A stretch of 64,000 nt of DNA from an uncultured Bacteroidaceae bacterium (GCA_934293005.1 CAKQYA010000010.1:1-64000); one strand, 5' to 3'. Positions 18,175 through 27,417 are shown, counted from the first letter of the stretch. Notes: generated from the sequence alone by a model not told the origin. Numbers and translations: made by a program.

Positions 18175-18444
18175 TTAAAGTTTTGTGATCTTAGACGCAT
18201 GTCCCTTGCCGCCTGTGATTTGACTTATGGCAGCATCAATGATAGCTTTGGTATGTGCATCAATAGCGGAAATGGCTTTCGCAGCAGGAGCTGCTTTCTT
18301 TGTAACTTTCTCCTCTGGAGCCCACTTATTGATGGCCCAGATTAGAGCCTTGCCAAGGCCTATTACGATGAGAAGAACGAGAAACACCGTAATCATGCCG
18401 ACAAGCAGGAGCTGCAAGGCCCCATAAATGTCATTTGTAATCAT
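18175..18444 (-). CDS. oadG: Oxaloacetate decarboxylase gamma chain (OadG family)
   Basis: This 89-aa subunit assembles and anchors the decarboxylase complex. It has one N-terminal membrane helix (LLLVGMITVFLVLLIVIGLG, residues ~12-31), followed by the typical AlaPro-rich cytoplasmic stretch (KKAAPAAKA) and a short helix (HTKAIIDAAISQITGGKG), which matches the OadG family. It is the first gene of the operon. A minus-strand -7 box lies about 105 bp upstream. Confidence 0.9.
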   Translation of the reverse strand: MITNDIYGALQLLLVGMITVFLVLLIVIGLGKALIWAINKWAPEEKVTKKAAPAAKAISAIDAHTKAIIDAAISQITGGKGHASKITKL

Positions 18445-18548
18445 ATTTTTATATTATCGGTTTAGATGGCAAGGATTCAAGTCTGTGTTTGCGGCCATGT
18501 CTCCCAGCCTTTAGTTATAAATAGATTTCATTTGAAAAAAAATCGTTG

Positions 18549-18556
18549 CAAAGATA
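18549..18556 (-). promoter_or_regulatory. -7 promoter element for the decarboxylase operon
   Basis: The plus-strand CAAAGATA is TATCTTTG on the minus strand, an exact TAnnTTTG. It predicts a leader of about 95 nt before oadG. The surrounding 18,445-18,660 stretch is AT-rich and holds no gene. Confidence 0.65.
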
Positions 18557-18667
18557 AAAAAAGAATTTGACTTTTCATAGAAAACAATGCTATTTCGAAA
18601 AAAGTCGCTGCAAAATTGAATCTATAGTCAGTTTTTTGGGAGAAATAATGACAAATGGGAAATCAGA

Positions 18668-18704
18668 AAGAGCGAGAAAACCTTGAATTGGCATTCTCGC
18701 TCTT
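18668..18704 (-). terminator. Terminator downstream of glnN
   Basis: The stem AAGAGCGAGAA/TTCTCGCTCTT (11 bp) has a 15-nt loop. Read on the minus strand it follows the glnN stop by 120 bp. It separates glnN from the promoter of the sodium-pump operon within a 379-bp gene-free interval. Confidence 0.75.
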
Positions 18705-18823
18705 GGTTTAATTGCTTAGATGCGAATGCTCAATTATAATTTGAGACAGTCGCAATGTTGTGAGACAAGCATTCTAAAGTTGTACAAAACAAAAGAGAAA
18801 CACTGCTTGATTCTTCCTTTGAT

Positions 18824-21013
18824 TTATCTGATAAAGAGCAGTTCTCTATATTTAGGCAGCGGCCATAGTTCATCGTCAACTATAGTCTCGAGCTTATCTA
18901 CATGGTAGCGTATCTCTTCCATGAGAGGAGCCACCGTGTCATGATAAGCTATAGCTTTTTCTCTTTCGTTTTCTATACGGTTAGCCACCTTTCGAGCCTC
19001 AACCATGTTGTCAACATTCTCTATGATAAACGACTCATGGTCTGAGATTCTCTCTATGATATTGAGATTCTCTTTAGCTATCTTGTTTGCTTTCTCTGCG
19101 GGGAAGACACCTTGTACCTTATGAACGTTGTCTATAAGCGTCGACTGGTATTTTGTGACTACTGGGATTATGTGATTAAGGCAGAGATCGCCAAATATGC
19201 GCGACTCAATCTGGATTTTCTTTGTATAAGTTTCCCATTTTATCTCATTACGCGCCTCAAGCTCGAAACGGGTCATCACATTGACCTTCTCAAACATCTT
19301 GACAGTTGATGGCTTCAAATAGTTGTCAAAGACAAGAGGTGCCGATGTCTCGCAGTCGAGGCCGCGGCGCTTAGCCTCTTCTTTCCATTCATCGCTGTAT
19401 CCATTGCCATTGAAAATGATAGGCTTCACATACTTGATATCCTCGCGAACAACCTTCATGATGGCCGATTCCTTCGTCTCGCCGCTGCTGATAAGCGCAT
19501 CAACACGGGTTTTGAACTGGATGAGAGCTTCTGCCACGGCACTATTAAGTGTGAGCATGGCTGATGCGCAATTGGCCTCAGACCCAACGGCTCTGAACTC
19601 AAAGCGGTTGCCAGTGAAGGCAAATGGCGATGTGCGGTTACGGTCGGTGTTGTCAATGAGCAACTCAGGGAGCGAGGGAAGGTCAAGTTTGAATGCCTTT
19701 TTGCCCTCGAGCGAGAGAGCGTCTTCATCTGATTGTTCAAGATGCTCTAAAAGATCGGTCACTGTCTTGCCAAGGAATGAAGATATGATGGCAGGGGGAG
19801 CTTCGTTGGCGCCAAGACGATGCGCATTGGTTGCGCTCATGATAGACGCCTTGATCAAGCCATTGTGATCATACACAGCCTTGAGCGTCTCGACTATAAA
19901 CACGGCAAAACGGAGGTTGTCGATAGGCGTCTTGCCTGGGGCATGAAGAAGAATGCCTGTATCTGTAGAGAGAGACCAGTTTTCGTGCTTGCCGGAACCG
20001 TTAACGCCTTTGAAAGGCTTCTCGTGCAGGAGGCAACGAAAGCCGTGCTTGCGGGCTATGCGCTTCATGATGGACATCATGAGCATATTATGGTCGACGG
20101 CAAGATTGGCTTCCTCGAATATGGGCGCAAACTCAAACTGGTTTGGCGCGACCTCATTGTGACGCGTCTTGCAAGGTATGCCAAGCTGGAGGGCATTGAT
20201 CTCAATGTCCTTCATGAACTCTTCCACACGAGCAGGAATAGAACCAAAATAATGGTCATCCATCTGCTGGTTCTTGGCCGAATCGTGTCCCATGAGTGTC
20301 CGTCCTGTCATCACAAGGTCTGGACGAGTGGCATAGAGCGATTCATCAACAAGGAAGTATTCTTGTTCCCAACCAAGGTTGGTCACTACCCTTTTCACGT
20401 CTGGGAAGAAATACTGTGCTACAGCTGTGGCGGCCTTGTCAATGGCGTGCAAAGATTTTTTCAAAGGCACCTTATAGTCGAGAGCCTCACCAGTATATGA
20501 TATGAAAATTGTAGGAATGAGGAGTGTGTCGCCTATGATGAACACTGGCGAAGTGGGATCCCAAGCGGAATAACCGCGTGCTTCAAAGGTTGAGCGTATG
20601 CCGCCAGAAGGAAACGAACTGGCATCAGGCTCTTGCTGAACAAGGAGTTTGCCTTCAAACTCCTCAACCATGCCGCCCTTGCCATCATGCTCAACAAAAC
20701 CATCGTGCTTCTGCGCTGTGCCTTCGGTAAGAGGCTGGAACCAATGGGTATAATGGGTCACACCGTTCTCAATGGCCCACTGCTTGATGCCTGAGGCCAC
20801 AGCGTCAGCTATAGAACGGTCAAATGGAGCTCCGTTGTCTATCACGTCACACATCTGTTCGTACACGCGCGAAGGAAGGTATTTGTACATTTTCCTCCTG
20901 TCAAAAACATACTTAGCAAAATACTCACTCGGACGCTCTTTAGGCATGTCCACATAAACTGGACCACGCTTGAACGCCTCTTTCACTACCTGAAATCTAA
21001 GTCCTGCAGCCAT
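18824..21013 (-). CDS. glnN: Glutamine synthetase type III
   Basis: This enzyme makes glutamine from glutamate, ammonia and ATP. At 729 aa it has the length of GSIII, the large form typical of Bacteroidota, rather than ~470 aa of GSI. It begins MAAGLRFQVVKEAFKRGP. Characteristic segments include ETRGYSAWDPTSP-like EARGYSAWDP, the ATP/metal region GWEQEYFLVDE, KTRHNEVAPNQFEFAPIFE, HEKPFKGVNGSGKHENWS and NRTSPFAFTGNRFEFRAVGS. A long helical GSIII-specific C-terminus follows. It is probably a single-gene transcription unit: it has its own promoter and a terminator before the next operon. Bacteroidota GSIII is known to respond to nitrogen supply, but no regulator site is evident here. Confidence 0.97.
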   Translation of the reverse strand: MAAGLRFQVVKEAFKRGPVYVDMPKERPSEYFAKYVFDRRKMYKYLPSRVYEQMCDVIDNGAPFDRSIADAVASGIKQWAIENGVTHYTHWFQPLTEGTAQKHDGFVEHDGKGGMVEEFEGKLLVQQEPDASSFPSGGIRSTFEARGYSAWDPTSPVFIIGDTLLIPTIFISYTGEALDYKVPLKKSLHAIDKAATAVAQYFFPDVKRVVTNLGWEQEYFLVDESLYATRPDLVMTGRTLMGHDSAKNQQMDDHYFGSIPARVEEFMKDIEINALQLGIPCKTRHNEVAPNQFEFAPIFEEANLAVDHNMLMMSIMKRIARKHGFRCLLHEKPFKGVNGSGKHENWSLSTDTGILLHAPGKTPIDNLRFAVFIVETLKAVYDHNGLIKASIMSATNAHRLGANEAPPAIISSFLGKTVTDLLEHLEQSDEDALSLEGKKAFKLDLPSLPELLIDNTDRNRTSPFAFTGNRFEFRAVGSEANCASAMLTLNSAVAEALIQFKTRVDALISSGETKESAIMKVVREDIKYVKPIIFNGNGYSDEWKEEAKRRGLDCETSAPLVFDNYLKPSTVKMFEKVNVMTRFELEARNEIKWETYTKKIQIESRIFGDLCLNHIIPVVTKYQSTLIDNVHKVQGVFPAEKANKIAKENLNIIERISDHESFIIENVDNMVEARKVANRIENEREKAIAYHDTVAPLMEEIRYHVDKLETIVDDELWPLPKYRELLFIR

Positions 21014-21136
21014 AAATAGATATCTTATATACTTTTAAATTTTGTCTTGATATCATTGCCAAAGAAACACTTTTGCCGATAAATATTTATTGCAGCCGAC
21101 ATTGGCATGTTCTTTGACTATGTGTGTTTTTGGGCA

Positions 21137-21144
21137 CAAAGTTA
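21137..21144 (-). promoter_or_regulatory. -7 promoter element for glnN
   Basis: The plus strand CAAAGTTA gives TAACTTTG on the minus strand. It lies 124 bp upstream of the glnN start, in the 286-bp divergent region shared with fbp. No clear -33 element was seen. Confidence 0.55.
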
Positions 21145-21271
21145 TAATTTTTTGACATAATAAGCATCATCAACAGCACACTTTTTCTAAAACAGAACGT
21201 TCAAATCATGAAAATCATATTTCATTTGCAATAAATCAAGGACAGATGGTCAACGTGTGTGATTTTTTTTG

Positions 21272-21279
21272 TATTTTTG
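21272..21279 (+). promoter_or_regulatory. -7 promoter element for fbp
   Basis: TATTTTTG matches TAnnTTTG and ends 21 bp before the ATG, so the leader would be very short. It is preceded by a run of eight T. Confidence 0.6.
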
Positions 21280-21299
21280 CGACATAATACCACTCGGAT

Positions 21300-23309
21300 A
21301 TGAACAGCAATATTAGCAAGAACGACCTCACAGAAGATAAGATAAAGGAAGACCTCAGGTATCTGCAACTTCTGGCACAAAGTTACCCAAGCGTAGCCGA
21401 AGCCAGTTATGAGATAATAAACCTTGAGGCTGTGCTCAATCTGCCTAAACCGACAGAACATTTCATCAGCGATCCTCATGGAGAGAGCGAAGCGTTTAAC
21501 CACGTGTTGCGAAACGCCTCTGGATATGTGAAGCGCAAGGTGGACGAGATATTCAGTTCAACGCTACGCATAGCAGAAAAACAGGAACTGTGCACCCTCA
21601 TATACTATCCTGAAGCCAAACTGCAGCGCATCAAGACCTCAGAGCAGCACATGGACGACTTTTATGCCATCACGCTCAACCAACTCATAAAAGTGCTCAG
21701 GGAGGTCAGTTCAAAATACACAAGAAGCAAAATCAGAAAGGAAATGCCAGATGAGCTCAGCGACATAATAGAGGAGCTGGTGCACGAGAGCCACAGCGGT
21801 GTAGGTGACAAGCGTCACCAATATTACAACATGATTGTGCAGACCATCATAGCAACACAACGCGCAGACCACTTCATCATCTCTATATGCTATCTCATAC
21901 AGAGGCTCGCCATCGACCAGCTGCATCTGCTTGGCGACATCTTCGACCGCGGACCTGGAGCGCATCTCATCATGGAAACACTGATGAATTACCACAATTT
22001 CGACATCGTGTGGGGCAACCATGACATCAGCTGGTTTGGCGCAGCTGCAGGCAACCGCGCATGCATAACAAATGTGCTAAGACTTTCATTGCGCTATGGC
22101 AACCTCGCCACTCTCGAAGACGGTTATGGCATCAACCTGCTTCCGCTTGCCACCTTTGCCATGGAAACATACAAAGACGACCCCTGCACACTTTTTGGAG
22201 TGAGAGAACTGAGCAAGGAAAGCCAGCATGACAAGAAGACAAACCGACTCATCGCACAGATGCACAAAGCCATCACGGTAATCCAGTTCAAGGAAGAAGC
22301 CAAACTCATCGACCGCCATCCCGAATTCCAAATGGAAAGCCGAAAGCTTCTCGAAGCCATAAACTTCGATAAAGGCACATGCATAATCGACCAGAAGGAA
22401 TATGAAATGCTTGACACTTATTTGCCTACAGCAAGAGGCGAATGCCCAAACCAGCTTACCGAAGAAGAAGAAACGCTCATGGCAAAACTTGAGCATTCGT
22501 TCCTCACAAGCGACAAACTTCAGAGGCACGTGCAATGCTTGCTGGCACACGGCTGCATGTATTCAATATCAAACAGCAACCTTATGTATCACGCAACAGT
22601 GCCTCTCAATGCAGATGGTTCGCTGAAGGAAGTAGAAATAGACGGCACAAAGCATAAAGGCATTGACCTAATGAAGAAGACGGGACATTTGGTGCGTGAA
22701 GCTTTCAATAACGACACGCCTAAGGAACGCAAAGATTATGCACGCGACTACATATGGTATCTTTGGTGCGGAAAAGACTCGCCTCTATTCGACAAGGACA
22801 AGATGACAACTTTCGAACGCTATTTCATCAAAGACAAAGATACACACGCCGAGAACAAAGGCTATTATTACAAATATAATGACAACGAGAAGACTGTAGA
22901 CATGATTCTCGACAATTTCGGAGTGAAAGGCAAACACCGCCACATCATTAACGGGCACACGCCAGTAAAGGTGCTCAAGGGAGAAACGCCCATCAAAGCC
23001 AATGGCAAACTGCTTGTAATCGATGGCGGTTTTTCACGGGCATACCAACCAGAGACAGGTATTGCAGGCTATACTCTCACCTTCCACAGCAGAGGTCTCG
23101 ACCTCGTTCAGCACCAGCCTTTCAGATCGGCAGAAGATGCCATCCAAAACGGCAACGACATCAAAAGCTCAACTCAGATTGTAGAACTAAGTTCAGAACG
23201 CATGTATGTGAAAGACACCGACAAGGGCAAGGTATTGCTCGACAAGGTAGAGGATCTCAAGAGATTGCTATACGCCTACAGAAATGGATTCATAAAAGAA
23301 CTCAAATAA
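21300..23309 (+). CDS. fbp: Fructose-1,6-bisphosphatase class III
   Basis: This is the gluconeogenic phosphatase converting fructose 1,6-bisphosphate to fructose 6-phosphate. The 669-aa length and sequence fit the class III enzyme (calcineurin-like metallophosphatase fold) of Firmicutes and Bacteroidota. The metal-binding signatures are SDPHGESEAF, LLGDIFDRGPGAH, VWGNHDISWFGAAAGN, and near the end IINGHTPVKVLKGE and VIDGGFSRAYQ. A long helical insertion separates the two halves of the active site, as in the family. It has its own promoter and is followed after 13 bp by a small secreted-protein gene. Confidence 0.97.
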   Translation: MNSNISKNDLTEDKIKEDLRYLQLLAQSYPSVAEASYEIINLEAVLNLPKPTEHFISDPHGESEAFNHVLRNASGYVKRKVDEIFSSTLRIAEKQELCTLIYYPEAKLQRIKTSEQHMDDFYAITLNQLIKVLREVSSKYTRSKIRKEMPDELSDIIEELVHESHSGVGDKRHQYYNMIVQTIIATQRADHFIISICYLIQRLAIDQLHLLGDIFDRGPGAHLIMETLMNYHNFDIVWGNHDISWFGAAAGNRACITNVLRLSLRYGNLATLEDGYGINLLPLATFAMETYKDDPCTLFGVRELSKESQHDKKTNRLIAQMHKAITVIQFKEEAKLIDRHPEFQMESRKLLEAINFDKGTCIIDQKEYEMLDTYLPTARGECPNQLTEEEETLMAKLEHSFLTSDKLQRHVQCLLAHGCMYSISNSNLMYHATVPLNADGSLKEVEIDGTKHKGIDLMKKTGHLVREAFNNDTPKERKDYARDYIWYLWCGKDSPLFDKDKMTTFERYFIKDKDTHAENKGYYYKYNDNEKTVDMILDNFGVKGKHRHIINGHTPVKVLKGETPIKANGKLLVIDGGFSRAYQPETGIAGYTLTFHSRGLDLVQHQPFRSAEDAIQNGNDIKSSTQIVELSSERMYVKDTDKGKVLLDKVEDLKRLLYAYRNGFIKELK

Positions 23310-23322
23310 TGCATCACCCATC

Positions 23323-24099
23323 ATGAAGAAGATTTTACTAACAGCAGCTTTAGCACTCGCATGTGCAGGAGCAAGTGCTCAAAACCAACTTAACCTGAGC
23401 ACATTCAATGGCACTAACCTTGCGCCATATGCCAACAAAACACTCAACGCCAAGGTAGCAAGATACTTATTTCACGGCTGGAACACTATTTCACTGCCTT
23501 TCGATGTGCCTTCAGCTCAGATAAACGAGGTATTTGGCCATGACTGCAAACTGGAATGTCTTGCAGGCGTGGAAAACGATGGGAAAGGCATCAAACTCAA
23601 TTTCCGCGACTGCAAAGGCGAGGGAATAAAAGCCAATGTCCCTTACATATTATATTATGCAGGCGAAGCTGGCAGAAAGACATTGAGCGTGCCTGAAGCC
23701 ACAATCGTAGACGCAAAGCCTGAATTGACATTCACAGCACAAGGCACAGGAGAGACAGTCACTATGGGATGCGCCAAAACAAAGCGCGAATCAAAGGGCA
23801 TGTATGGAATATTAGCAAGCGACAACTCAGAAGCGGCTTTTGTGAATGTTGACAACGTGAAAACTGGCTTTTATGCCACACGCTGCTACATACAGCTGTC
23901 TAACGGCAACTCAACCGTGCTGAACACAAACCATATAGGAAGCACTGTGAGCATACACAATGTGCTGAAAGATGACGAACACGCCAATGTGTACAATGTC
24001 TCTGGAGTAATGATGGCTAAAGATGCCACTATCAATGAGATACTGCGCCTGCAGCCAGGAGTATATGTAATCAAAGGTAAAAAGGTGTCCGTGAAATGA
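23323..24099 (+). CDS. Small secreted protein with T9SS-like C-terminal tail, function unknown
   Basis: This 258-aa exported protein has a clear signal peptide (MKKILLTAALALACAGASAQ). I recognise no enzymatic domain. The region ~45-75 (HGWNTISLPFDVP) occurs in many Bacteroidales surface proteins. The last ~30 residues (VYNVSGVMMAKDAT, LQPGVYVIKGKKVSVK) resemble the conserved C-terminal sorting signal of type IX secretion cargo, with the familiar LxPGVYxxxGKK pattern. If so, the protein is exported through T9SS and attached or released at the cell surface. It starts 13 bp after fbp, so cotranscription is likely although no functional link is apparent. Confidence 0.75.
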   Translation: MKKILLTAALALACAGASAQNQLNLSTFNGTNLAPYANKTLNAKVARYLFHGWNTISLPFDVPSAQINEVFGHDCKLECLAGVENDGKGIKLNFRDCKGEGIKANVPYILYYAGEAGRKTLSVPEATIVDAKPELTFTAQGTGETVTMGCAKTKRESKGMYGILASDNSEAAFVNVDNVKTGFYATRCYIQLSNGNSTVLNTNHIGSTVSIHNVLKDDEHANVYNVSGVMMAKDATINEILRLQPGVYVIKGKKVSVK

Positions 24100-24254
24100 T
24101 GTTCACTTACTGAAAACATGCTCCACAATCATCAATAAAACAAGCAGGTGCTTCGAACGAACAAACGTGACAAAAAGCTTTGCCTCTGTCCGTTCGGGGC
24201 ATCTGCTAATAATCATAATTTCATATTCGGGATAATAAATAAACAGCACAACAC

Positions 24255-24776
24255 ATGACACGAGAAGAAAAGGTGTTAAACTATCTGAAGGAACACGACA
24301 TACCATTCACAAACTACAATCATCCTGAAGGCAAAACTATAGAAGAAGCGAAACGGTGGTGGAAAGACGATGGAAGCGTACATTGCAAGAACCTGTTTTT
24401 CCGCAACCATAAAGGCAACAAACACTACCTTGTCTGTTTCGACTGCAACCACGACCTCGATATCCACGAGCTGGAACACAGCCTGAAAGAAGCGCTCACA
24501 TCGCAAGGGCTGCCTTCATGCGGGAAACTATCATTCGCATCACCTGAGAGGATGATGAAATACTTAGGACTGGAGCCTGGAAGCGTCTCACCTTTCGGAC
24601 TCATAAACGACACAGATAACGCGGTTCATCTTTTTCTCGACGCTAATCTCAAGGAATCGGCCTCTTTATCTTTCCATCCTAACGATTGTCGCGGAACGGT
24701 TGTGATAACAAAGGAAGCTTTCGAAAAGTATCTGAAAGATGTTGGTAACACATACGAATACATATCATTATATTAG
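24255..24776 (+). CDS. YbaK/ProX-type prolyl-tRNA synthetase-associated domain protein (aminoacyl-tRNA deacylase)
   Basis: This is a 173-aa stand-alone editing-domain homologue (INS superfamily: YbaK, ProXp-ala/PrdX). Such proteins hydrolyse mischarged tRNA, for example Ala-tRNAPro. Supporting segments are YLKEHDIPFTNYNHPEG at the N-terminus, the substrate-pocket region CKNLFFRNHKGNKHYLVCF with the conserved Lys, GKLSFASPERMMKYLGLEPGS, and SPFGLINDTDNAVHLFLD. It follows the secreted-protein gene after 155 bp. The family is confident; tRNA specificity is not. Confidence 0.9.
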   Translation: MTREEKVLNYLKEHDIPFTNYNHPEGKTIEEAKRWWKDDGSVHCKNLFFRNHKGNKHYLVCFDCNHDLDIHELEHSLKEALTSQGLPSCGKLSFASPERMMKYLGLEPGSVSPFGLINDTDNAVHLFLDANLKESASLSFHPNDCRGTVVITKEAFEKYLKDVGNTYEYISLY

Positions 24777-24815
24777 AATACTCAAAATTAATAATAAATT
24801 TAATAATAAATAATA

Positions 24816-25436
24816 ATGAAAGTACTATTGATAAACGGAAGTCCGCGTAAGGAAGGAAACACCTTTACCGCATTGAACGAATGTGCTAAGCAATTAGAAA
24901 CGCATGGCATAGACACGGAAATAGTGTGGGTAGGCACAAAAGCCGTGCGCGGATGTATTGCATGCAACAAATGCAAGGAGAACGCAAACTGCAAATGTGT
25001 GTTTGACGATGATATCACAAACAGCGTTATCAATAAAATGGAAGCATGCGATGGATTGATAATAGGAGCTCCTGTATATTGGGGCCAACCTGCAGCCCAA
25101 GCTATGGCCCTGCAACAACGCATGCTATATGCAGGAGGCTCTAATTTCCGTGGCAAACCAGCTGCAGCCGTCACAGTATGTCGCCGAGGCGGCGCTTCTG
25201 CTGCTTTCCAAACGCTACAAATGCCTTTTCAAATGTGCAACATGCCAATCGTGACCTCACAATATTGGAACATTGCTTATGGGCGCGCTGAAGGCGAAGC
25301 CGCAATGGATATTGAAGGAATGCAGACAATGCGAACACTTGCAAACAATATGGCATTCATGTTGCAAATGTATGCTACAGGGCAGGCAGAGAAGCCTGTA
25401 AACGAAGAATGGAGCCCCATGAACTTCATCAGATGA
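24816..25436 (+). CDS. Flavodoxin-fold NAD(P)H-dependent FMN reductase-like protein
   Basis: This 206-aa cytoplasmic flavoprotein belongs to the FMN_red / iron-sulfur-flavoprotein-like family. The FMN phosphate loop is LLINGSPRKEGNTFTAL at the N-terminus. CIACNKCKENANCKC gives four clustered cysteines that resemble the compact Cys motif of iron-sulfur flavoproteins. IIGAPVYWGQPAAQ provides the isoalloxazine-binding loop. Members reduce quinones, nitro compounds or metals with NAD(P)H; the physiological substrate is unknown. It starts 39 bp after the ProX-like gene in an AT-rich leader. Confidence 0.88.
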   Translation: MKVLLINGSPRKEGNTFTALNECAKQLETHGIDTEIVWVGTKAVRGCIACNKCKENANCKCVFDDDITNSVINKMEACDGLIIGAPVYWGQPAAQAMALQQRMLYAGGSNFRGKPAAAVTVCRRGGASAAFQTLQMPFQMCNMPIVTSQYWNIAYGRAEGEAAMDIEGMQTMRTLANNMAFMLQMYATGQAEKPVNEEWSPMNFIR

Positions 25437-25784
25437 TGCCTTGCAGAATTGCCATATCAACATTCACAGGCCTATCCATTGCCCAATTCGGAACAATGTT
25501 TGGCAAAGCACATTGTTTTCATCCCAATTGATGACAAGTGCGTTAATCGGATGACGCTCTCCTTTAGGGGATTTACACGAGTCTTTAGGGTTTTCCCCTA
25601 CACCAACATGAATGGATTGCGATACCTTTGCAACGTTAACATTGAAGCGTCATACAAATCTACAACCTTCTTTGCAAACACAACACATTGAAAGTCTATT
25701 GAGGATAAAGCATATGATTGCACAACAAGATGCTGCAATAGGAATCAAGACTAAAATAATAATATAATAATATTGAAAAATAAC
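25437..25784 (+). promoter_or_regulatory. Gene-free leader region with a -7 box before the 163-aa secreted protein
   Basis: TACCTTTG at 25623-25630 is an exact TAnnTTTG and would give a leader of about 150 nt. Upstream of it lie AGGGGA (near 25565) and TCCCCT (near 25595), an inverted pair within a T/G-rich stretch. A frame of 80 codons crosses the region but has no start context, no recognisable domain and unlikely composition, so no gene is called. Confidence 0.45.
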
Positions 25785-26276
25785 ATGAAGAAATTTATCT
25801 TTGCAATGCTGTTGCTGGCAATTTCAGCAGCTAACGTTCAGGCTCAAAGCCTCTACAAGACAGTATACGACAGAGCCACAGCTGTCGTGAACAACCCTTC
25901 ATCATCAGATGAAGAGGTACAAATAAACCAGTTCAAGGTGACTGCACTCAACTACATCTCAATGATGGTGAAGAAGCGGGGTATGAATAAAGACTCATAT
26001 TTTTATGACAGTCAAGCCGTGAACATGGCTTCGTTCGTGACAGACTTCCAAGCTAACCTTGAAAAGGCTCGTGCTATTTCTCCAGCCAAGCGCAACGAGA
26101 TACTGAAAATATACACCGACGCAAGCAAATACAACCCTCTATTCAAGGATACAGACAAAGAAAAGGTGAACTGCTACATAAACGACAAATCGACACTCAC
26201 ACCTTTCTGCATTGACACAAACTGGGAAAAAGCATACGACCAAGCCACAACAATGGTAAAGTTGGCGCTCAGATAA
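25785..26276 (+). CDS. Small secreted protein of unknown function
   Basis: This 163-aa protein has a standard signal peptide (MKKFIFAMLLLAISAANVQAQ). The mature part is helical and polar, with YDRATAVVNNPSSSDEE near its start and WEKAYDQATTMVKLALR at its end, two segments that look like weakly related helices. It does not match a family I know. The frame opens 12 bp earlier at a TTG, but the ATG directly begins the signal peptide and is chosen. It has its own promoter and probably a terminator downstream, so it appears monocistronic. Confidence 0.7.
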   Translation: MKKFIFAMLLLAISAANVQAQSLYKTVYDRATAVVNNPSSSDEEVQINQFKVTALNYISMMVKKRGMNKDSYFYDSQAVNMASFVTDFQANLEKARAISPAKRNEILKIYTDASKYNPLFKDTDKEKVNCYINDKSTLTPFCIDTNWEKAYDQATTMVKLALR

Positions 26277-26427
26277 CGCCCTAACGCACACCATGGCAAT
26301 GTGTGATGCAAATAGGTTCAACAAGCAAATAGAAAGACCTTAACCCAAATCAAGCAATAAGACAGAGTCGGGTTAAATAGTAAACACATAAGCACATGAT
26401 GCAATTCTCTTGCAGTTTAACAAGAAA

Positions 26428-26483
26428 AATGAAACCAGAGACTGGAGTTTTTCAATCCACATGTTTCTGGTTTCATTTTTTTT
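26428..26483 (+). terminator. Intrinsic terminator after the secreted-protein gene
   Basis: The 12-bp perfect stem AATGAAACCAGA/TCTGGTTTCATT encloses a 26-nt loop and runs directly into T7. It ends only three bases before the -7 box of the AraC-type gene, so terminator and promoter are packed together. Confidence 0.85.
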
Positions 26484-26486
26484 ATG

Positions 26487-26494
26487 TAATTTTG
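26487..26494 (+). promoter_or_regulatory. -7 promoter element for the AraC-type regulator
   Basis: TAATTTTG matches TAnnTTTG and lies 14 bp before the first ATG, which implies a leader of about ten bases or use of the second or third ATG (26515 or 26533). The corresponding -33 position falls inside the preceding terminator stem. Confidence 0.6.
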
Positions 26495-26508
26495 CCAAAT
26501 AAACCATC

Positions 26509-27417
26509 ATGATAATGAACAAACAAGAGATAATGAAAGTCGACTTGACTCATTTCCCAACTGACAGCCGATTTGTTCAGATACCTGGCAAGCTGGCAAT
26601 AATAGACAATCTTGAAGAAAAGAATTCCGAACACATCGAACAGAAAGATAAGTCATTTCCAATACAACTCGACATGAATGTGTGTTTCTTATGCACATCT
26701 GGACAGATTGACTTAGAAATAGATCTTACCAAGTACACTCTCCACGAGGGCGATGCTGCAATGATCCTGACGGGCAGTTTCTTACGCGTCATAGGAATCA
26801 AGGACAGCGCACGCATCGCATTCATTGCCATAAACTCGGATTTTCTGAAATATGTTGGCAATGTGAAAACTGTAATTGAACATGTAAACAAAGTGAAACG
26901 CATGCCTGTTAGCCACATGGACCCTGACATGATGGAAGAAAGCCTGATGATATACAACGAAATCAAGAAGAAACTGAGCAATCCTGATTTCAGATTTAAA
27001 GAGGAAGTGGCAAAAAGCTATATCCAAATTATGCTTTGCAACTTTTTCGATCGCTTTGTGCTAAAAAATGAGACCACGGAAGAACAAGCGCCCAAAAGCA
27101 GGAAAGAGGAATTGTTCACGAATTTCATCAAATTGGTAAAAGATAATTATCTCAACCACCGTTCTATATCTTTCTATGCAGACAAACTTTGTGTGTCACC
27201 CAAATATCTCTCGAGCGTGGTCCATAAGGTAAGCGGAAAATACGCTACAGACTGGATAAACCAGTATGTGATACTTGAAGCCAAATCTATGCTTAGAATG
27301 GAGGATACAAACATAAAGGATGTGAGCAATCATTTAAACTTTGCGAACCAAAGTTTCTTCGCTAAATTTTTCAAAAAGCACACTGGATACACACCCAAAG
27401 AATACAAAGCTCTATAA
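26509..27417 (+). CDS. AraC family transcriptional regulator
   Basis: This 302-aa protein has an N-terminal cupin-like ligand domain and a C-terminal double helix-turn-helix (HTH_18, about 200-302). The DNA-binding half is recognised by ISFYADKLCVSPKYLSSVVHKVSGKYATDWI and by FANQSFFAKFFKKHTGYTPKEYK, the classic AraC signature at the end; only short parts are cited. The N-terminal half (FLCTSGQIDLEIDLTKY, HEGDAAMILTG) fits a sugar- or metabolite-sensing cupin of the kind common in Bacteroidales. It precedes altronate dehydratase, which is on the same strand 145 bp away, with an inverted repeat between them, so control of that gene is plausible but not shown. Confidence 0.93.
   Translation: MIMNKQEIMKVDLTHFPTDSRFVQIPGKLAIIDNLEEKNSEHIEQKDKSFPIQLDMNVCFLCTSGQIDLEIDLTKYTLHEGDAAMILTGSFLRVIGIKDSARIAFIAINSDFLKYVGNVKTVIEHVNKVKRMPVSHMDPDMMEESLMIYNEIKKKLSNPDFRFKEEVAKSYIQIMLCNFFDRFVLKNETTEEQAPKSRKEELFTNFIKLVKDNYLNHRSISFYADKLCVSPKYLSSVVHKVSGKYATDWINQYVILEAKSMLRMEDTNIKDVSNHLNFANQSFFAKFFKKHTGYTPKEYKAL

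Noticed and set aside
19820..20500. Plus-strand frame of 226 codons opposite glnN
   Set aside because: It is a shadow within the conserved GSIII core.
25449..25691. 80-codon frame downstream of the flavoprotein gene
   Set aside because: It overlaps a -7 promoter box, has irregular composition and no start signal or domain.
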